Part shown: in pieces, positions 33,601-47,194 of the stretch
How the letters are laid out: the number at the start of each line of letters is the position of its first letter
How positions within the stretch are numbered: the first letter of the stretch is position 1
Assembly: GCA_023935145.1 (NCBI GenBank)
Contig: CM043700.1
Location: 143,448,828-143,512,827 of the forward strand
Reading direction: 5' to 3'
DNA: 64,000 bases
Source: Bretschneidera sinensis
Lineage: Eukaryota; Streptophyta; Magnoliopsida; Brassicales; Akaniaceae
Made by a program: the position numbers and the translations under genes
The notes under the pieces: generated by a model
Seen by the model: the letters and a program-made list of their open reading frames with translations, nothing else
Database searches by the model: none
Told to the model about the DNA's origin: nothing

Positions 33601-34721
33601 TTCATTAACAGGCAGGATTGGAAAAGATGAGGAAGCAACACCGAATTCAAATAATCTCCCAAAAAACATGCGCATTAGATCAACCATTCTCGTAAATTTA
33701 AGACCAGTTACTGGAATTCAGGTAAATTTGAGATGTGCAGAAACCAGCGTGCGCCCCTCCTAACCCTCAATCGCAAATGCTTTTTTTTTTTCTAAATCAT
33801 TCAATTTGTTATCATTGATCACAATAATGTGATCTGCAATTTACTTGAACAGGTTTTGGCTGATATGATGGCTAAGGAATCAAAAGCCAGGTGGGGTAAT
33901 TGGATTGGATACATTCTCCTTCCCTTCAACATTGCCTTGCAAAATGACCCATTGGATTATATCCGTGGAGCTAAAGCCACAATAGATCGAAAGAAGCTCT
34001 CTCTTGAAGCTATATTGACATTTTCAATTGCCAAGTTCGTAATCAATGCATTTGGAGTTGAGGTGCATTTTACTTGCTGCCTCTCCTTTTAAACTACTAT
34101 AACAAGCTCAATTTTTATTTATATACCTAGTAAGCAATTTTCTTTTTCATTAAATTTTAACTTATCGTTTTTTTAATTAAAAAAAATGAATTAATATGCT
34201 TAATTGATGAGTAATATGCTTTTTAATTAACATGGTTAAGTAATGCAGGCAACTGCAGCTATAGTGCACAGAGCTCTTTCTAACACAACTATGGCTTTCT
34301 CAAACGTGGTTGGTCCTCTAGAAGAAATTAGTTTCTATGGACACCCAATTGCTTACCTTGCACCTAGTGTTTATGGCCACCCAAATGTAAGTAGTCTCCT
34401 TAATTATGTGAAAATTATAGATTAAACTGGGTTTTTTTATAAGATTAATATCATTTATTTATCCAAAAAAAGATTAATTTCATTTAATGATAAAATTCAT
34501 CTTTAATCAGTTTCTTTTTTTTCCAGGCATTGACAATCCATTTTCAAAGCTACGTAAATAAGATGACAATTGCTCTAGCAGCTGACCCAAATGCCATCCC
34601 AGATCCTCAGCAACTTTGCAATGATTTAGAGGAATCTCTCAAAATCATCAAAAATGCTGTTCTGGAAAAAGGGCTGGTCAGTGTAAACGTCAGTGAAGCC
34701 CATTTGGATTCAGCACCTTGA
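30620..34721 (+). CDS. WSD1-like wax ester synthase/diacylglycerol O-acyltransferase
   Basis: Seven exons join in frame: 30620-30814, 32445-33026, 33376-33442, 33612-33721, 33853-34062, 34249-34386 and 34527-34721, giving 498 residues with GT-AG introns throughout. EPLSPAARLFHSP near the N-terminus, HHSIGDG (HHxxxDG condensation motif, exon 2) and NVVGP (exon 6) are hallmarks of the WSD family. Its members join fatty acyl-CoA to fatty alcohol or diacylglycerol to make wax esters or triacylglycerol at the endoplasmic reticulum. A hydrophobic stretch FWLWWLLLAVWSILRL in exon 2 fits a membrane segment, usual for plant members. Intron 1 is 1.6 kb and carries a duplication of the exon 1 splice junction. 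The gene appears intact. Confidence 0.92.
30798..30969 (+). repeat. 81-bp tandem duplication of an exon/intron junction
   Basis: The end of WSD exon 1 (TTTCTCCAGCAAACTG then GTATGC) and the following 65 bases are repeated once, 81 bp downstream. This creates a second GTATGC donor at 30896. A third partial copy starts at 30961. Each copy ends GATTTCTAG, a possible acceptor. Confidence 0.88.
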
Positions 34722-36867
34722 GGCTTTATGTTCTTAGGCCTGTGTCTTATTCATTGGGCTAAAAGTAGTTTGTGTTGTATGAAAGATGAAACTTTGAAGA
34801 GGTCAATAAAAACGCAAAAGAAAAGGCAAAATGATACTTTAATACGTAAAAGAAAAAAATACAAAAACACTTTTATAATTCGCACCAAACTCTAACTGTA
34901 CTCTTTTATATTAAAAGTTTATTGATACATACCTAAACTTTAACATTGGTTAAATGTAGAATTTTTAGCTTGTATTTATTTTTGATTTGTTATTCATATG
35001 TATGAACACGAAAAATAAGATACGTTAAAAAATTGATATTTTTAACCCATACTCATTGACTTGTAAGATCCAACCCATATCCAATCCCAATCGTCATTTT
35101 CTCACATAAATATAAGAATTTTTACTCGTGTCCGTTACCTGTCAACTAAAACACTAGCGTTGACATGAAAAATAAGATATACTAAGAAACGAGTATTTTT
35201 AATCCACTACCTGTTAGCTAAAACACTGTCTTTTTCTCACATAAATATAATAATATATTTGCACTCATTTAAACGAATATAAATAATAAATAATTAGGTT
35301 TGAAACAAGTATGAGTATTAAATTTGAAAACCCGACAGATATAAATAATAACTATTGAGAACTTGTTAAATTTGATTATATAAATATTTATATTTTTTGT
35401 ATATATTTATTATACATAAAACATATTTCTTATATAATTTTTAAAAAAATATATTGATATGAAGGCTTAAATTCATGACTTAAAAGTAAAGAAATGTTAA
35501 GTTTTATTATTGATGATTTAAAGTTTAAAATGTATTATCACTTAGAAGTTTTATTTGGAATAAGAAAAAAATTTATTTTTTTGGTCTGATTCGAGTAAAA
35601 ACCTATTTCGACTTGTATCCGTACTCATGTAATTTGATGGACACAAATAATAACCGGTAGTGAAAAATTTAACGGGTACGAGTATAAAATCACCTCGGGG
35701 GTAATAGGATAATTTCGTTTCTAATCCTTAAAGATATAACCATAATACTTTAAAACAAAACTTTGCAAGACTATTTTTCTTAGTTGAGCTCTGGTCTTGA
35801 CCATTTATAAAGTGGGATTGATTACTACTATGCATTAAGAATTACACAGTTATCTTGTTCTCTCATTTGTTAGAATTCACTGCTTGAATTATGACTTGAC
35901 CGATGGAGATTTTTTCTTTTTCAAAAATATATTAAAAATAACAATTGAACTTATTGAAGAATCGTTAAGGATCGTAATTGATGCTGATGGTTGTGATTTC
36001 ATCCGTATCTACTTTTATTAATAGAAATGATCATGCATCCATCAACAATATCGGATGATGGTTGTTGGTAGGAACCATCAATCATTACAAATGAGAGAAC
36101 CAACCATATTTATCATATATTATTTTTTTATAAAAATTGCTATAAAACCTATTTTTAAATATAAATACTTGCATATGATCATATATATATATATATATAA
36201 TATTGTCTTTCAACAATATAACATTTTTTTCAACTTACTCATATCATCAAATATTACAAATAAAACCAACAAATCATAAAATATACAAATTAATTAAAGA
36301 TATTATTGATCTTATGTAGGACGGATAAATGCGAGTGGACGTGTGGATAGATGAGATACTTAGGTTTAGAATCCACTCACTCTTATTAGTGATTTTCACA
36401 TCCTATCCATTTACCACCAATCACAAAAAAAAATAAAAAAAATGATCAAGTCGAATCGAATAAATCTTCAGGAAAACTATTAATTTATTATCATTACTAT
36501 ATCTATGAAACAGTCAAAATTAAGAAATTTAATCCGAAACTTGTGTTCTAGTTATTCTTTTCGTTTTTTTTAAAGATAAAGGGTGAAAAAATAAATAAAT
36601 TAGAAAACTCACCGTTGACAGCACGAGGTCTTTCTTGGTATTTTAGAAGCATAACGGTTATATTTCGATAAAATAGGAAAATCCAAGAACCTTTTAGCAA
36701 ATACAAGGAAGACAAAAGGTTCTGGAACTCTCCATCTCTTTCTTAAAGTTCCTCTGCAGTTCACATATAAAAAACCTTTCGATAGACAATTCAATCGCTT
36801 CTCAGTACCAAATCGGGAATCGATATCACTCGTCACTGAGTCAAGCTGAGTTGACCCGCTAGCACCC
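34722..36867. other. intergenic DNA between the WSD and BOBBER1 genes
   Basis: Very AT-rich. A diverged internal repeat (AAAAATAAGATA, then ACCCATACTC- or CTACCTGTTAGC-like words) lies at 34990-35230. The style of 35590-35700 (GGGTACGAGTATAAAATC) resembles non-autonomous transposon debris. An (AT)n run lies at 36180-36200. The BOBBER1 promoter and leader should lie within 36600-36867. No gene is seen. Confidence 0.4.
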
Positions 36868-39800
36868 ATGGCGATAATCTCTGATATCCAAGAAGATGAC
36901 AACAAAAGCGAAACTAGACCCTCTTCATCTTCACAGAAGCCGCCAAACGCGTCTTCTTTTAGCGCGAGCTTCGATCCATCGAACCCGCTAGGGTTAGTGG
37001 AGAAAGTGTTGGACTTTCTGGGAAAAGAAAGCGACTTTCTAGGGAGAGATACGGCGGTGACGGAGATCGCGGCGGTTGTGAGGGCGGCGAAGGAGAGAAA
37101 GAAGAAGGCGGAGGAGGAGTCGGCGAAGGAGAGGAAAAAAAAGGCGGAGGAGGAGGCGGCAAAGGTTGAGAGGAAGAAAGCGAAGGAAGTGAAGGAAGAT
37201 AAAGACGCGGCTGTGGTGAAGGAGAAGCTCAAGGAGGAGGACAAGAAGGAAGGCTCTGGCGCTATAGGTAATTTTTTCCCGTTGATCTATTTTAATGTTT
37301 TAATTTTTTTGTGAGCTGTTTTGGTAATGTTGGTGTGATCATGTCGTGCTTTGCTTGGTCGCTAAGGTATTTTGGTACGGTGATGAGTGAACAATGGAGA
37401 GATTGGAATTTGCTAAGAAAAAGTAAAAATTTGAGATCTTGTGTTCGACGATTCTCATGGTATAAGAGGGGGGGGGGGGAATTATTGGACTTATAAAAGG
37501 GGTGGGGTTGGGGCTGGAATATGGAAAAACGTAAAATTTATGTCTTTAAGAGAAGCAGACGGCTAAGGAGCTGTGTTGTGAGAATTTTCTGGGTTTCGAA
37601 TTTGTTACCAAGTTATATGACCTTAATTGTGATTGTATCTACGTTTATGTAAAACGTTCATATGTTTTTTGGGCTAGAGCGGTGAAAACTATATATTTTT
37701 AATTTTTTAGTGACTATTGAGAAGAGATCTTAAATGAAATGATGAGAGAGATAGTTTGCACCTCAAAGGTGGGCAATATATATTTTGTATATCTTTTCTT
37801 TCAGTTAGATGATGTAGATATGTGAATTTCTGGTTTAATAGCATTTGCTTAACGGTTGGTTTGACATCTGAATTTGATGACTTACCTTTCTCCCCATTGA
37901 GTACTGTTTGTTTGTGTTATGTTCTTGAAAATCGTTTTAAGGTTTATTTGACTGCTAAGATGATTGCAAGAAGGATACAAAGAATATATTTCGTGGTTGG
38001 AGAATGAGAATCTAAAATTTTTTCCGTGGCCAAATGAGAATCTAAAATTATTTGACTGCTAAGATGATTGCAAGAAGGATACAAAGAATATATTTCGTGG
38101 TTGGAGAATGAGAATCTAAAATTTTTTCCGTGGCCAAATGAACGGTGTTTCATTATATGTACTGTGTTGAAATTGTTGAAGATTGCATTAGTTTATTCAT
38201 GTTACCACGCTAATGAAGTGTAAGTGACACAGACACTGAGGTAAGGAGGGGTTTCTGTTTAAGTACTAGATAGGGTTTAGGCTTAACCAGTACAAGGTGG
38301 GTTACATTGCTTCCAAGTGATCGTCTACATGCCTGATTAACATTTGCATAATTTAAATGACCATTTAGCTAATTGTTTTGAATGTTAGTGGCTTTTGTAC
38401 CTAGAGCAATTTCAGGTTAATGGTATCCTATTTTATTATGTGCTTTCAACTAACCGCCTTGTTTCTTCTGAATACCTGGACAGTTCCAAATAAAGGTAAT
38501 GGCCTTGATCTGGAGAAATATTCATGGACACAAATTCTGCAGGAGGTGAATATTATTGTTCCAGTCCCTCCTGGGACTAAGTCGCGGTTTGTTGTATGCG
38601 AGATAAAGAAGAACCATCTAAAAGTTGGTCTCAAGGGGCAGCCTCCAATAATTGATGTGAGTTCATTTGCATCCTTACATGTGTTTTTATACGTTTTAGC
38701 TCTGTGCGTGTTTTGTGCATACTGCATACTGTCTTCCACTCTAATTATGTAATTCTAAATACTTGCAGGGGGAACTTTATCGGCCAGTAAAGCCTGATGA
38801 TTGTTATTGGAGCATAGGTATGTTGTTCAAAACTTGTTTGATATCCTAATTTTTCTTCAGCAACCAGAACATTGTTATAAAGTTTGGATGGTCTTGAGTG
38901 GCAGATATCTAAAGATTATACTTATCTTTGCTTTTGGAAGAGCCATGAGTAAAAGTTTTAGTTGCTCATTACATATGCAAAATCCTCTACTTTTTGCAGA
39001 GGACCAAAGTTCAATCTCTATTCTATTGACAAAGCATGACCAAATGGAGTGGTGGAAATGCTTAGTGAAAGGAGATCCTGAAATTGACACTCAGAAAGTT
39101 GAACCTGAGAACAGCAAACTGTCTGACCTGGATCCGGAGACAAGGCAGACCGTTGAAAAGATGATGGTAACTCATTGGTTTCTTGTTCCTTTTCATTTTG
39201 TTATTGCTATTCACCTTTTCTTTATTTTGCAAGTGGTCATTTTGAATCAAGTCACGAATGACATTGCTGCTAGAGTAATTCACTTGACTATATATTGTTT
39301 AAGTGGTTATTTATGTCATGGAACGAAATTTCGCATCTTTGATGTGTGGGAAGTTTTGGGTGATTTGTACTGGAGGGATATAGCTAATGTTGTATACCAT
39401 AATTTGGAGGGAGGTTTTTTTTTTTTTTTTTTTTATGGTTTGTCATGTCCAATTGCTATCGACCATGATGAAATGTGGCACTAATGTCTATGTCCACAAA
39501 TCCGAAGTGGGATACTCTCATCTGGTTAGGTTGTGCACACTTGCAGTGGTCAGGGCTACTAATTGAAAATTTTATAATTATCTTTCTGGCATTTAATTGC
39601 TGTTGTCTGTTTGATGCTTTGTGTTGGTAGTTGAGTGAGGGTTTCTAATCCAGCATTTATGGTTTCACCTTATATGTTTTGAGTTGAAAAAACACGGAGA
39701 TTACTTATGTTTTTTTTCCTCTTGTGCAGTTTGATCAGAGACAGAAAGCAATGGGCCTTCCAACAAGTGATGAGATTCAGAAGCAGGACATTCTAAAGAA

Positions 39801-39994
39801 ATTCATGGCGGAGGTAAATACTGAACCCCCTTCAACACCCCCCAGCAGCTCTCTGTTTTTGTACTTTTTCCCCCATTTCCTTCCTAAATCAGTGAATTAT
39901 TTGTTGCACCCCCAGCCAAGATATTCTGTTAATATTTTTCTTTGATATTTTGCAGCATCCTGAGATGGACTTTTCAAGGGCGAAGATAGCATAA
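36868..39994 (+). CDS. BOB1: NudC-domain small-heat-shock-like chaperone (BOBBER1 type)
   Basis: Six exons join in frame: 36868-37267, 38484-38656, 38769-38817, 39000-39166, 39730-39813 and 39956-39994, giving 303 residues. Residues about 35-65 are a NudC N-terminal segment; about 70-130 are a highly charged Lys/Glu region, probably coiled coil, with internal repeats of ERKKKAEEE. The CS/p23-like NudC core starts at [20 protein letters not shown], continues [20 protein letters not shown] and CYWSIEDQ, and ends with [14 protein letters not shown]. The C-terminus [15 protein letters not shown] closes the family pattern. Arabidopsis BOBBER1 is a cytosolic chaperone needed for development and thermotolerance. 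The neighbour order also fits the Arabidopsis locus. The gene appears intact. Confidence 0.93.
37946..38141. repeat. 104-bp tandem duplication in BOBBER1 intron 1
   Basis: ATTTGACTGCTAAGATGATT starts at 37946 and again at 38050, and the following 70 or so bases are identical. Near-identity indicates a recent duplication. A smaller GAGAATCTAAAATT repeat lies inside each unit. Confidence 0.9.
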
Positions 39995-42900
39995 AAAGGA
40001 TGCTTTATTCTCGTTTTATTATACACAAAGTTTGCTTGGGTTTCTCTTGTATTAACTTTATGGTGAGGTGGACTTGCTGGTGGATTTCCTTTCAGTTGGG
40101 CTAGGAATGGTTTTAATTTTGTTGATATTGGTTAACCAATGTTTTGGGTGCACAAATGCTTGCGCTAGTATGTGTTTTGCTTAAAATCTCTCTCTCTCTG
40201 TATCGTCCTCTTTTCTTTCTGTCTACTCTTTCAAATTAATTGGTGACTTAAATTATTGGAATTGTGTTAATTTATCTTGCCCCTTGAATATATATTTTCA
40301 CTTTATTTCTTGACAAGTAATTGTGGCAGGAGACCCAGGTGTTCTTAAAGAAGGCTAGAAATTGGATTTTAGCCATCAGACCTTTTCATTTATGTCCTCT
40401 CCTTAAGAAAAGTTGGGCTCAAATAAAATAAAGGCCTTCGGTTTGTTGATGTATCGAAATGGGCTGTGGCATGTGCAGGTAGGTGGTCATGTAAGGAGTT
40501 GATGGTTGATTTGTGAGTTGTTTCTTGGTCTCATGTGAAATGCACTTGTTGGACCAAGTACAGAGGGGCAGTTGACGATATTTAGTTTCTTAATATGTTG
40601 TGTCCAGTTTTGTCATCCCCTTCGTTAAGACTTGGGTCAGCTGGTAGTTTGATTACTTTATTGTTAAGTCTTGAATGTTTAGAACTTAAATGTACAATTT
40701 AATTCAACCAAATATGAACAAATAAAAGTTAATTGAGTCGCCACTAGGGGTTGTTTAAAAGTCCATGACCCATGTGGTTTTATTTGATGATGATGATTTA
40801 GGGTACTGAGGTCACATGCCAGAGATATTTCAATAGCTATTTTTGTCTGGACCGGGGCCTTGTTGGGGGATAGTGGTGTCTCCTAAGTGGGATTTTATTA
40901 TTCATCAATCCAATAATGTGGTAGCGAAGTGGACAAATCTTGAGCTACTCCTCCCTTCCCTTCAAAACTGTTTGATGATGCAAACCAAATAGTGACACGT
41001 GCCTTTAATAAGACACGTCAGTCATTCTCTTCTCAGATGCCCTTTTCTATAAAAAGGTTAATTGGCTCACTTTGGGGCACCCACCACTAATTGTACTATA
41101 CTGGGGCAGGTCCGTTTAGCCCAAATGAAGACGATGACTTTGTTCTGTTTACTAGCTCATTTTAGAATCTCATACGAAGGGACCCCTCTTCTACACCAAC
41201 ACCTGGAACGGTCCTTCTCCAATTTGATGTGCAATTTGAGTAAAAGATGAACACTACACTTACAAAATCAAGATTTGTCTTAATACGTGTCTTGAAGACA
41301 GATGAATTGCCTTGGAAGTGCGCATTCTAGAAGTTACGTGTGTTTCTACGAGATTGAGACTAAACTTTAGTCTGAGAAGTAACCAATAAATTATATGTAA
41401 AATTTTGTAATTTATGAACTTTATGATTCGATTTGTTAATCATTGAATCAAAGTTTAATTAATCAAAATTTAAGGATGTTCATTAATTTGTGTTAAATCA
41501 ATTAATTAAATAATATATATCGATTAATTTATTAATTAATTAATCGTATCGATCGAAATCAATTCAATCAATGTTAAAATATTTAAATTAATTTTATTAA
41601 AATGATTAAAAATTTTTGATAAAAATATAACTTAAAAATTTTAACCGACACCCCTCTTATGTATAAACCCTCTTAAAACTAAATAACCCAAGTTTTGTTA
41701 TTATCCCCACAACAAATATTTACCCAGCACAAGAAAAATCGAAGCTTTGGCAAATCAATGAATTGTTTTCTCTCCAAAATACAAAAGTTTTTCCCTTTTA
41801 TTTATAATAATGAGATGCCAACTGAAATGATGTAGATAACAATGTCCCTTCAGGCTTTAACTCTATCCTTAAAGATTAAAGGAGTTTCTTATGAGAAGAT
41901 AATTTTAGGGTTTTTAATAAGTCATGGGTTAATTCTGGCCGTATCCTAAATGCCAAATAAAACTGGAAAATGACATTTTTGTTTGGTTTTTGGGAACCTT
42001 CTCACTTTTGGGAATAGTTACTTTGACATTACAACCCTAGTTTTAAGTTACTGTGAATACTTCTGCAATTTTTATCCTTTGCCGACTTTTGATTAAGACT
42101 ATGTAAAATTGTAAAATTGCTAATAGATAGTCCTTAGGAATGGTCACGTTTGTAAAAGATTAACAAGAACTACCGTTTCTTTTGTTTTAGTTTTTGTTCT
42201 GTAAAATGATTTTTAAAACACTTTTTAGGTTAAATTCAGTTTCTGTTTAAAAAAAATAAGATATTTTTATTATTTTCCTAAATCAATCTTTTTTTTTTGG
42301 TGTTTGGTATAGTTTTTGCTTCTTGAAAACACAAATGATTTGTTTGGTTGGACTTATGCTTATTTTTTAAAATTGATAAAAAAAACTTGGTTAAGTCGAA
42401 TCAAATTATTTATTAATTAATTTTTAATTATTATTTGATGAAGTGTAATAGAGCTTGACTTAATTTGATTAAACTTTTTGCAAGTTTTAAAAAATAAGTA
42501 CAAACTTAAAGTTAACCTTAAACCAAAATTGTTTTACAATCTAGACTAAATACCCAAAAAAAATAAAGAATCAAAAGAAGAAAAAAAGTTTATAGGCAAT
42601 TGAATTTGTGTCAAAATAATTATTTTACCAAACACAAAATAGTTTGTAGCTCAATAACTATTTTTATAAAAAAATATTTTGATAACCGAAAATTGTTTTG
42701 AAAGCTAAACATGGTTGGCTTAGTTGTACCTTTAATTTTTATTTGTCAAAACTGTTTGGAAACGGTTTCGATTTTTTGGCACCGTTATGAAATGGTTAAT
42801 TTTAAGCTAAACATCTTTAAAAAAAAACGGTTTATAAAAAAAAATCAAAATAGACTTTGAAATTCAAGAAGAAACTCCCCTTCAATTTAGAAAGAAATTA

Positions 42901-43360
42901 CTCATGCAACTTTTTTGTTTTTTAGGTACAACATCTATTTGTTTTTATTTGATTACCATAAGTAAATCTATGTAATTTTATGGAAGCATGGGTAAGTTCT
43001 ACAAGACTTTGAAGCAAAAAAAAAAGGTTTTATGAAAAATACGAAAACTGAAAGAATTTAACTTAAAAAATAGTTTGATAAATTAATTTATTAAACATTA
43101 AATAATTTTTAATTTTTAATTATTTTATTAAAATTCATTTTGACAATCACAAACAGAAATTACAGAATCCAAACAATACGTTTTAAAATGTAAATCTAAT
43201 TTATACTCAAACTCAAAAGGAATTTTAACTCAAATTTACATCTAGAACATCCATTTCAAAGTAAAAAGATGTGACTAAAGATTTTTTTAATCATTTAATA
43301 AACTATGACCTAACCACATAATTAAACCAAAGAAAGTTTTTTTTTTTTTTAAAAAAAAAA
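39995..43360. other. BOBBER1 3' flank and long AT-rich intergenic DNA, first part
   Basis: Bases 40000-40250 are probably 3' UTR and terminator. No spliced gene could be assembled. Bases 42170-43160 contain many Phe/Lys-codon-like poly(T)/poly(A) tracts without frame. A promoter-like group lies at 40985-41061. Confidence 0.4.
40985..41061 (+). promoter_or_regulatory. promoter-like cluster without an evident gene
   Basis: GACACGTGCC (G-box/ABRE-like, about 40994) and GACACGTCAG (about 41012) are followed 30-40 bp later by a TATA-like CTATAAAAAGG (about 41048). Spacing is that of a plant stress promoter. The only downstream frame is a 62-codon ORF (41062-41250) with no known domain. Confidence 0.3.
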
Positions 43361-46300
43361 ACTATTAGGAGGGTATTATTATGGGATGAACACATCTAAG
43401 GGTGGTGGATTGAACGTGAGATCCACTTGTACTACTTATCAAAAGTTGTAAAATTCAATTTGGCATGTTGTTGATGAAAAATTGAACATAGACATCTAAG
43501 ACATGATGTGATTTTTCCACTATAAATATAATACACCCAAAGATTGAATATTCACATTTCACACTTTGTTTGTGTTGGGGCATGTCATTACCCAAAAATT
43601 CTGCATCATTACCTATCTCGTCGTATTTGAAGGACAGGCCATTTGGACTTTTTTTGTACGCATGGCTTTTTGCGTCACATGTTCAATTTTTGAAAACGTA
43701 AGATTTTACTTAATACATTATTACCAGAGATACATATTATAAAAATATGTGTTTAATTTAATTTTTATTACCCGATATGAAATTTATCAGTAAAAGCTAA
43801 GGTCAAACAGGGACTTACTTCTGGTAATGTCAACCAGTTAGAAGCCACTTCTACTTCTGTTTACATAGAAAGAAATAAGTTTCTAAAAAATGCCTTGAAG
43901 CAAAGGGGACCTGTGAACCATTACTGTTCGTCTAGCAAAACAGACAAAGTAGCAATAAGACGAATGACAATCCACTCCAGCTAATTTCTAATCTCATCTC
44001 TTTCGCTATTGATATAAGTCAAAATACCTTGTCTATCCACCGTAATGTCATAGACAACGACCTTCAGTCACCTGAACGGCATAGGCAAACTATACATTAC
44101 AACATTTGGCGAGAGGGAGTGCTGGCCTATAGGTCTACAAAAGTTATAGATCTGACCCCTTAGAGATAAGGGATGGTTTGTAAACCCTACCGAGTGAGGA
44201 CAAAACCTACCGAGTTCCTCCAAAAACCTCATTTATTTCCTCAATCTATATAAAAGAGCATTAATCTTATCGAAATGAGAGATTCAACAGATAGTTTACA
44301 GACACACTACTTTATTTCGGTAATTTTTTAAACTTTTCTTTTTATGTTATTATGATATATTTACCAAATTGATGAACTTAATTTTTTTTTTTTGAAAAGT
44401 TTATGGGGATCATTAAATCCTACTAACAAACTCCAAGAGTTTAATTTGCTTTTATAGTTTTATCGGCTTGGATTCCTTCTAAACATGAAGTTTAACGAAA
44501 AGGATTAGTTGCTGTATTGGTTTACTACTCTCTTCTCATTTGTTAATTTTCTTACTTAAAAACATAATGATTCGTTGATTCGAATTAAAGCCCAAATTAG
44601 CAGAGAAAAGTTTGATGGCAACAAGCACTGATGCAGGGAAAGCAATGGGGGCTTTAAAAAGTGTTAAATTGGTGCTGATTTTCGTGATTTCAGGTTTGTA
44701 GAACCCTGGATGATTACGGGGTTTCGTTTCTTGGTGAGCAGACGAAGATTAGAGGGCAGTACCTTCAAAAATTTCAGACCTTATACATGTTTTGGATATG
44801 GTTTTTTACTTAACGGTTTGAATTTTGGTTCATGAAAAACTGTGGTTTTGCAGCAAGGAAGAAACCCTAATTATGACATTTTAAATTGCTTATAAATATT
44901 CTTCATATACTGAGTGTATATTATAACAAAAAATTTATGATGTTGATAATAGTGAAACTTATGATATGATATAACTCTATTTTGAAGTGAGTCAGAGTAT
45001 ATCGTGCTTTATTTTCTTTCTATTTATAATTTGTGTGATTGATAGATCTTGAATAATTAAAAAAATTAGTTAATTAAATGTCAACCTTGCACATAGAAAT
45101 ATGACTGGATTCACTTCATCTCCTCCGTTAACAAAATTTTCCAATTTCATTTTTTTTCAAATTTTGAAGTCAACTTATTAGTGCAAAATTGGGTTATAAA
45201 TTTACTTTTGCGGTTTTCTAAAAAAAAATTGCACTTTGAAAGCATATTTTTCAAAGTAATATTCTGATTAAAAGTTAAAAGAATTTTCTATAATTGAACC
45301 CATACTCACCTTTCACACCAGCACTCCTGATCGTTTCTTATGGAATTGATTGATGCTTCTATCTAAAACCAGTAAAACGTTTTTGTGGATTCAATTAATT
45401 CTGATTATTAGCCAGAATGAAATATAAAGCCAAAAAAAGGAAGACGACCCACGAATGTGACAAACAGGGTCTTAATGATTTCCCATGATAAACTTGTAGC
45501 ATAAGTAACAAAGACAAATGTTAATTCTTTGTCTGCTAAAGTCCACTACAGAATTGAGGCGATGCCAAGTGTCGCAATGCTCATGCACAAAATGTGAGAC
45601 TCTGATTGGATCGAAGTGTTCCTCATTGATTTGGACATCAAACAATTGTGGAACTTGCGTTCCTACCACAGTGTTTTCATGGAGGTTCCATTAAAGCTTG
45701 CCTTTTATAACTTCTTCCTCTCAACGTGGGAATTTAAGGTTCTTCTGTACTGTCCCTTAGCAACCCATAGTCTACTTTACAGCACAACTCCATATTCCTC
45801 ACATGAATTTCCTCTCAAACTTGAAAGCTATTTTACCTCGGTTGATTAATAGCACAATAATTTTTTTTTTGACAAATAGTACAAAAATTAATTATACTTA
45901 ACTTAGTGAAAAGGAAAATCCCTTTAGTGGGTTTTACTGTTTAGGGCTTCGTTTTCACATTAACCTGATAAGCTTCAAGAGTCATTAGATGAATACAAGG
46001 ACACTATTTTGACATTGTCCTATCAAGGACAAAAGTCTTCTGTTTAATTAATATACTATGCTTTCTTTTCAGTTTTGGGTGCATACACTATTGATTTTAT
46101 GATGCATGAGACATCAGTAATGCATGGATCATCGTGACATGGAAATAGTTGGTAAATATTACAACTTTAAAAAAAAAATTGTATAAAATACAAAAGTATT
46201 TCCTTTGAATCTATCAATATCATAGACAACTTTATAAAATGACAATATTATAGATAGAAATTAGTTGCTAAAGAATTTTTTTAACTATATTAAAGAGATA

Positions 46301-47150
46301 ATTATCTTCAAAACTTAAACTAATAAGAAATAATCTTAAATTTTTTTTTATAATCTAATACGCTCCCTCACATACAAATTATTAAAAAATGAACGAGTTT
46401 TACGCGTGAGTGTACAATGATTAATGCAAGTTTTCGAGTTTTAGTTATCCAAACATGTTTTTTTCATAAGACTGTTTTCGGTTTTTATTTTTGAAAACTG
46501 AAAACATAAAACTATTACTCAAACGTGGCCATTACCTCTGCTATGATATTATGTTAAAGAAATTACTTAAGTGTTATTTGGGATTTCTTTTAAATCATAC
46601 TTAAAACAAAAAAAACAAAGCTTAATAATGCACAATTTTAACCTTTTTTAGTTTTTAGAAAAATGAGAAATAAAAGATTGATGAATAAATCTTCTTCTCC
46701 CACTTGACATTTCTTTGAAGTCCTCCTTTGAAGTCTCCCCTCCTTCCATTTCATTTCTTCTGAACATTTGATTCTTTTGCTTTGTGCTATATATGAGTTT
46801 CAGAAAACGACCAAAAGTTAGGTTGACACTTTCCAAAAATTGTTTGTTAAATCCAAATTGCAATGTGGACTGTGGAGCAATAGGCCTCACCACATTGAAA
46901 GAGAATTTGAATAATTTGATCAAATTGGAAGAGAGAATCTATCTGTCTTTTTTACAGCTAATAATTTCATTTATGTTCTCGTTTTTTGTTATTCCTTTGT
47001 TTTTTCCAACAAAAATAATTTTTTTGTGAATGAAATATTAATTTAATAACTGGCCTGCATCTCCCATGGCGCATATTATGAACTTACTCAGAAGCTTCTT
47101 ATTTTGAGAAAATGGTGGAGACCTAAACCTCTTTTATTATATTGCAAAAT
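43361..47150. other. intergenic DNA, second part
   Basis: Contains a TATA-like CTATAAATATAA at 43521 and a 28-codon ATG frame at 44614-44700, ending in a hydrophobic run and a possible splice donor. A more complex, less AT-rich island lies at 45440-45840. None could be joined into a gene. Function is not assigned. Confidence 0.35.

Positions 47151-47152
<2 letters not shown>

Positions 47153-47190
<38 letters not shown>
47153..47190. repeat. (AT)n microsatellite
   Basis: Nineteen uninterrupted AT units. Confidence 0.97.

Positions 47191-47194
<4 letters not shown>

Noticed and set aside
36609..37244. 211-codon minus-strand frame rich in Ser/Phe
   Set aside because: It is antisense to BOBBER1 exon 1. 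The frame is open because the sense strand encodes a Lys/Glu repeat region.
45472..45849. Two opposed short frames in a less AT-rich island
   Set aside because: They overlap, have no domain, and no splice partners were found.
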